A stretch of 6,434 bases of DNA from an uncultured Bacteroides sp. GTDB taxonomy: Bacteria; Bacteroidota; Bacteroidia; Bacteroidales; Bacteroidaceae. A model generated the notes under the pieces. That model ran no database searches. It saw only the letters and a program-made list of their open reading frames with translations, and was not told the origin of the DNA. A program made the position numbers and the translations under genes. Position 1 is the first letter of the stretch, and the number at the start of each line of letters is the position of its first letter. This document shows positions 5,941 to 6,434 of the stretch, piece by piece. The stretch is taken from NCBI GenBank assembly GCA_900546645.1, contig URDR01000106.1, positions 1-6,434 of the forward strand, read 5' to 3'.

Positions 5941-6434
5941 ATTAACGTGAACTCGATATAAGATTAGAAAATAGACAGTTGTCCGTCATTGACAAAATTT
6001 ACATCAATGGCGGGCTTCTTCTCAAAAAAGCAGTATGCCGCAATAGCCGACAAGGAGTTGGCTATAAAGTTGTTAAAAGAACGATGTCTGGAGTGTTCTA
6101 TCTGAGCAATATTCTTCAGTTCGTCATTGACCGTTTCAATCAAGGCTCTTTTCCTAAGCAGAATCTTATCAGCTATACTCATGAGTGAATTCTTCATGTT
6201 GCTTTTAACCTTTGTAACAAGCTGAATACCGTTTAGGAAGAGAATTTCAAACAAAGCCTGCCCAATATATCCTTTATCTGCACATAGTTTTCCCTTAATG
6301 TTTTCCACGAACTTACCCTGTTTCTGTTTCAATGGCTCACGATCATCTACGTTTGCAGGTGTAAACATGAAATTGAGAATTTCACCCTTATCATTGATTA
6401 TCAGATGCAACTTGAATCCGAAGAACCATCCCAT
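5941..6434 (-). mobile_element. IS982-family insertion sequence, 3' part, continuing past the right edge
   Basis: The element is recognised by its transposase, whose 3' end faces prfC. IS elements of this family have one transposase gene and short terminal inverted repeats, so the end should lie just beyond the stop codon at 5964. The most likely terminal sequence is ATTAACGTGAACTCGATATA from about 5941. The exact boundary is inferred, because the other end and any target duplication are outside the window. About half the element (roughly 1 kb in this family) is visible. It sits downstream of the prfC terminators and so should not disrupt the cluster. Confidence 0.65.
5964..6434 (-). CDS. IS982-family transposase, C-terminal part, cut by window edge
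   Basis: This is a DDE transposase that cuts and joins the ends of its insertion sequence. The visible 156 residues begin (M)GWFFGFKLHLIINDKGE, a motif typical of the middle of IS982-type transposases, followed by NVDDREP (28-34), then ADKGYIG with the second catalytic Asp at visible residue 53, and LRKRALIETVNDELKN with the likely catalytic Glu at 100. IEHSRHRSFNNFIAN follows, as usual for the family. Family members are about 290-300 residues, so the N-terminus and the first catalytic Asp lie beyond 6434; the Met codon at the edge is probably internal. The visible frame is intact and ends at TAA 5966-5964. It is convergent with prfC. Whether the element is active cannot be judged from this half. 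Confidence 0.88.
   Translation of the reverse strand: MGWFFGFKLHLIINDKGEILNFMFTPANVDDREPLKQKQGKFVENIKGKLCADKGYIGQALFEILFLNGIQLVTKVKSNMKNSLMSIADKILLRKRALIETVNDELKNIAQIEHSRHRSFNNFIANSLSAIAAYCFFEKKPAIDVNFVNDGQLSIF

Noticed and set aside
5979..6188. Small plus-strand frame opposite the transposase
   Set aside because: It is antisense to a recognised transposase and has no family features.
1..6434. A hidden defence, toxin-antitoxin, retron or phage module
   Set aside because: All sizeable coding space is assigned to housekeeping genes, one unknown helical protein or an insertion sequence, and no tRNA, rRNA, CRISPR or reverse-transcriptase signature was seen.

Overview
The window looks like a chromosomal segment from the Bacteroidales, most likely Bacteroides or Phocaeicola. 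Four things point there: the fused single-chain PurL type with its characteristic N-terminus, a Bacteroidetes-type -7 motif (TAnnTTTG) ahead of purL, A-rich leaders without Shine-Dalgarno sequences before start codons, and an IS982-type transposase of the kind common in that group. This assignment rests on recognising sequence style and families, not on a database search.

Layout: (1) Positions 1-1886 (minus strand) hold the N-terminal half of purL, cut by the window edge. (2) Positions 1887-2022 are a divergent intergenic region with a good purL promoter and a weaker candidate for the rightward gene. (3) Positions 2023-2682 encode a six-helix LysE-family exporter. (4) Positions 2683-2769 are an A-rich spacer made of short, degenerate direct repeats. 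(5) Positions 2770-5759 form a tight three-gene cluster with gaps of 2 and 6 nt: an all-helical protein of the DUF4924 type, dTDP-4-dehydrorhamnose reductase (rfbD/rmlD), and peptide chain release factor 3 (prfC). (6) Positions 5780-5868 carry two consecutive hairpin terminators whose arms are copies of each other. (7) From about 5941 to the right edge lies the 3' part of an IS982-family insertion sequence, with its transposase convergent to prfC.

Functionally these are mostly housekeeping genes: de novo purine synthesis, small-molecule export, deoxysugar synthesis for cell-surface polysaccharide, and translation termination. The one coding gene of unknown function is the DUF4924-type gene, which is tightly linked to rfbD and prfC. 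I found no defence system, CRISPR array, toxin-antitoxin pair, phage module or other clearly novel system. The best leads are the duplicated terminator with interchangeable arms, the repeat-built promoterless-looking spacer at 2683-2769, and the unexplained DUF4924-rfbD-prfC linkage.
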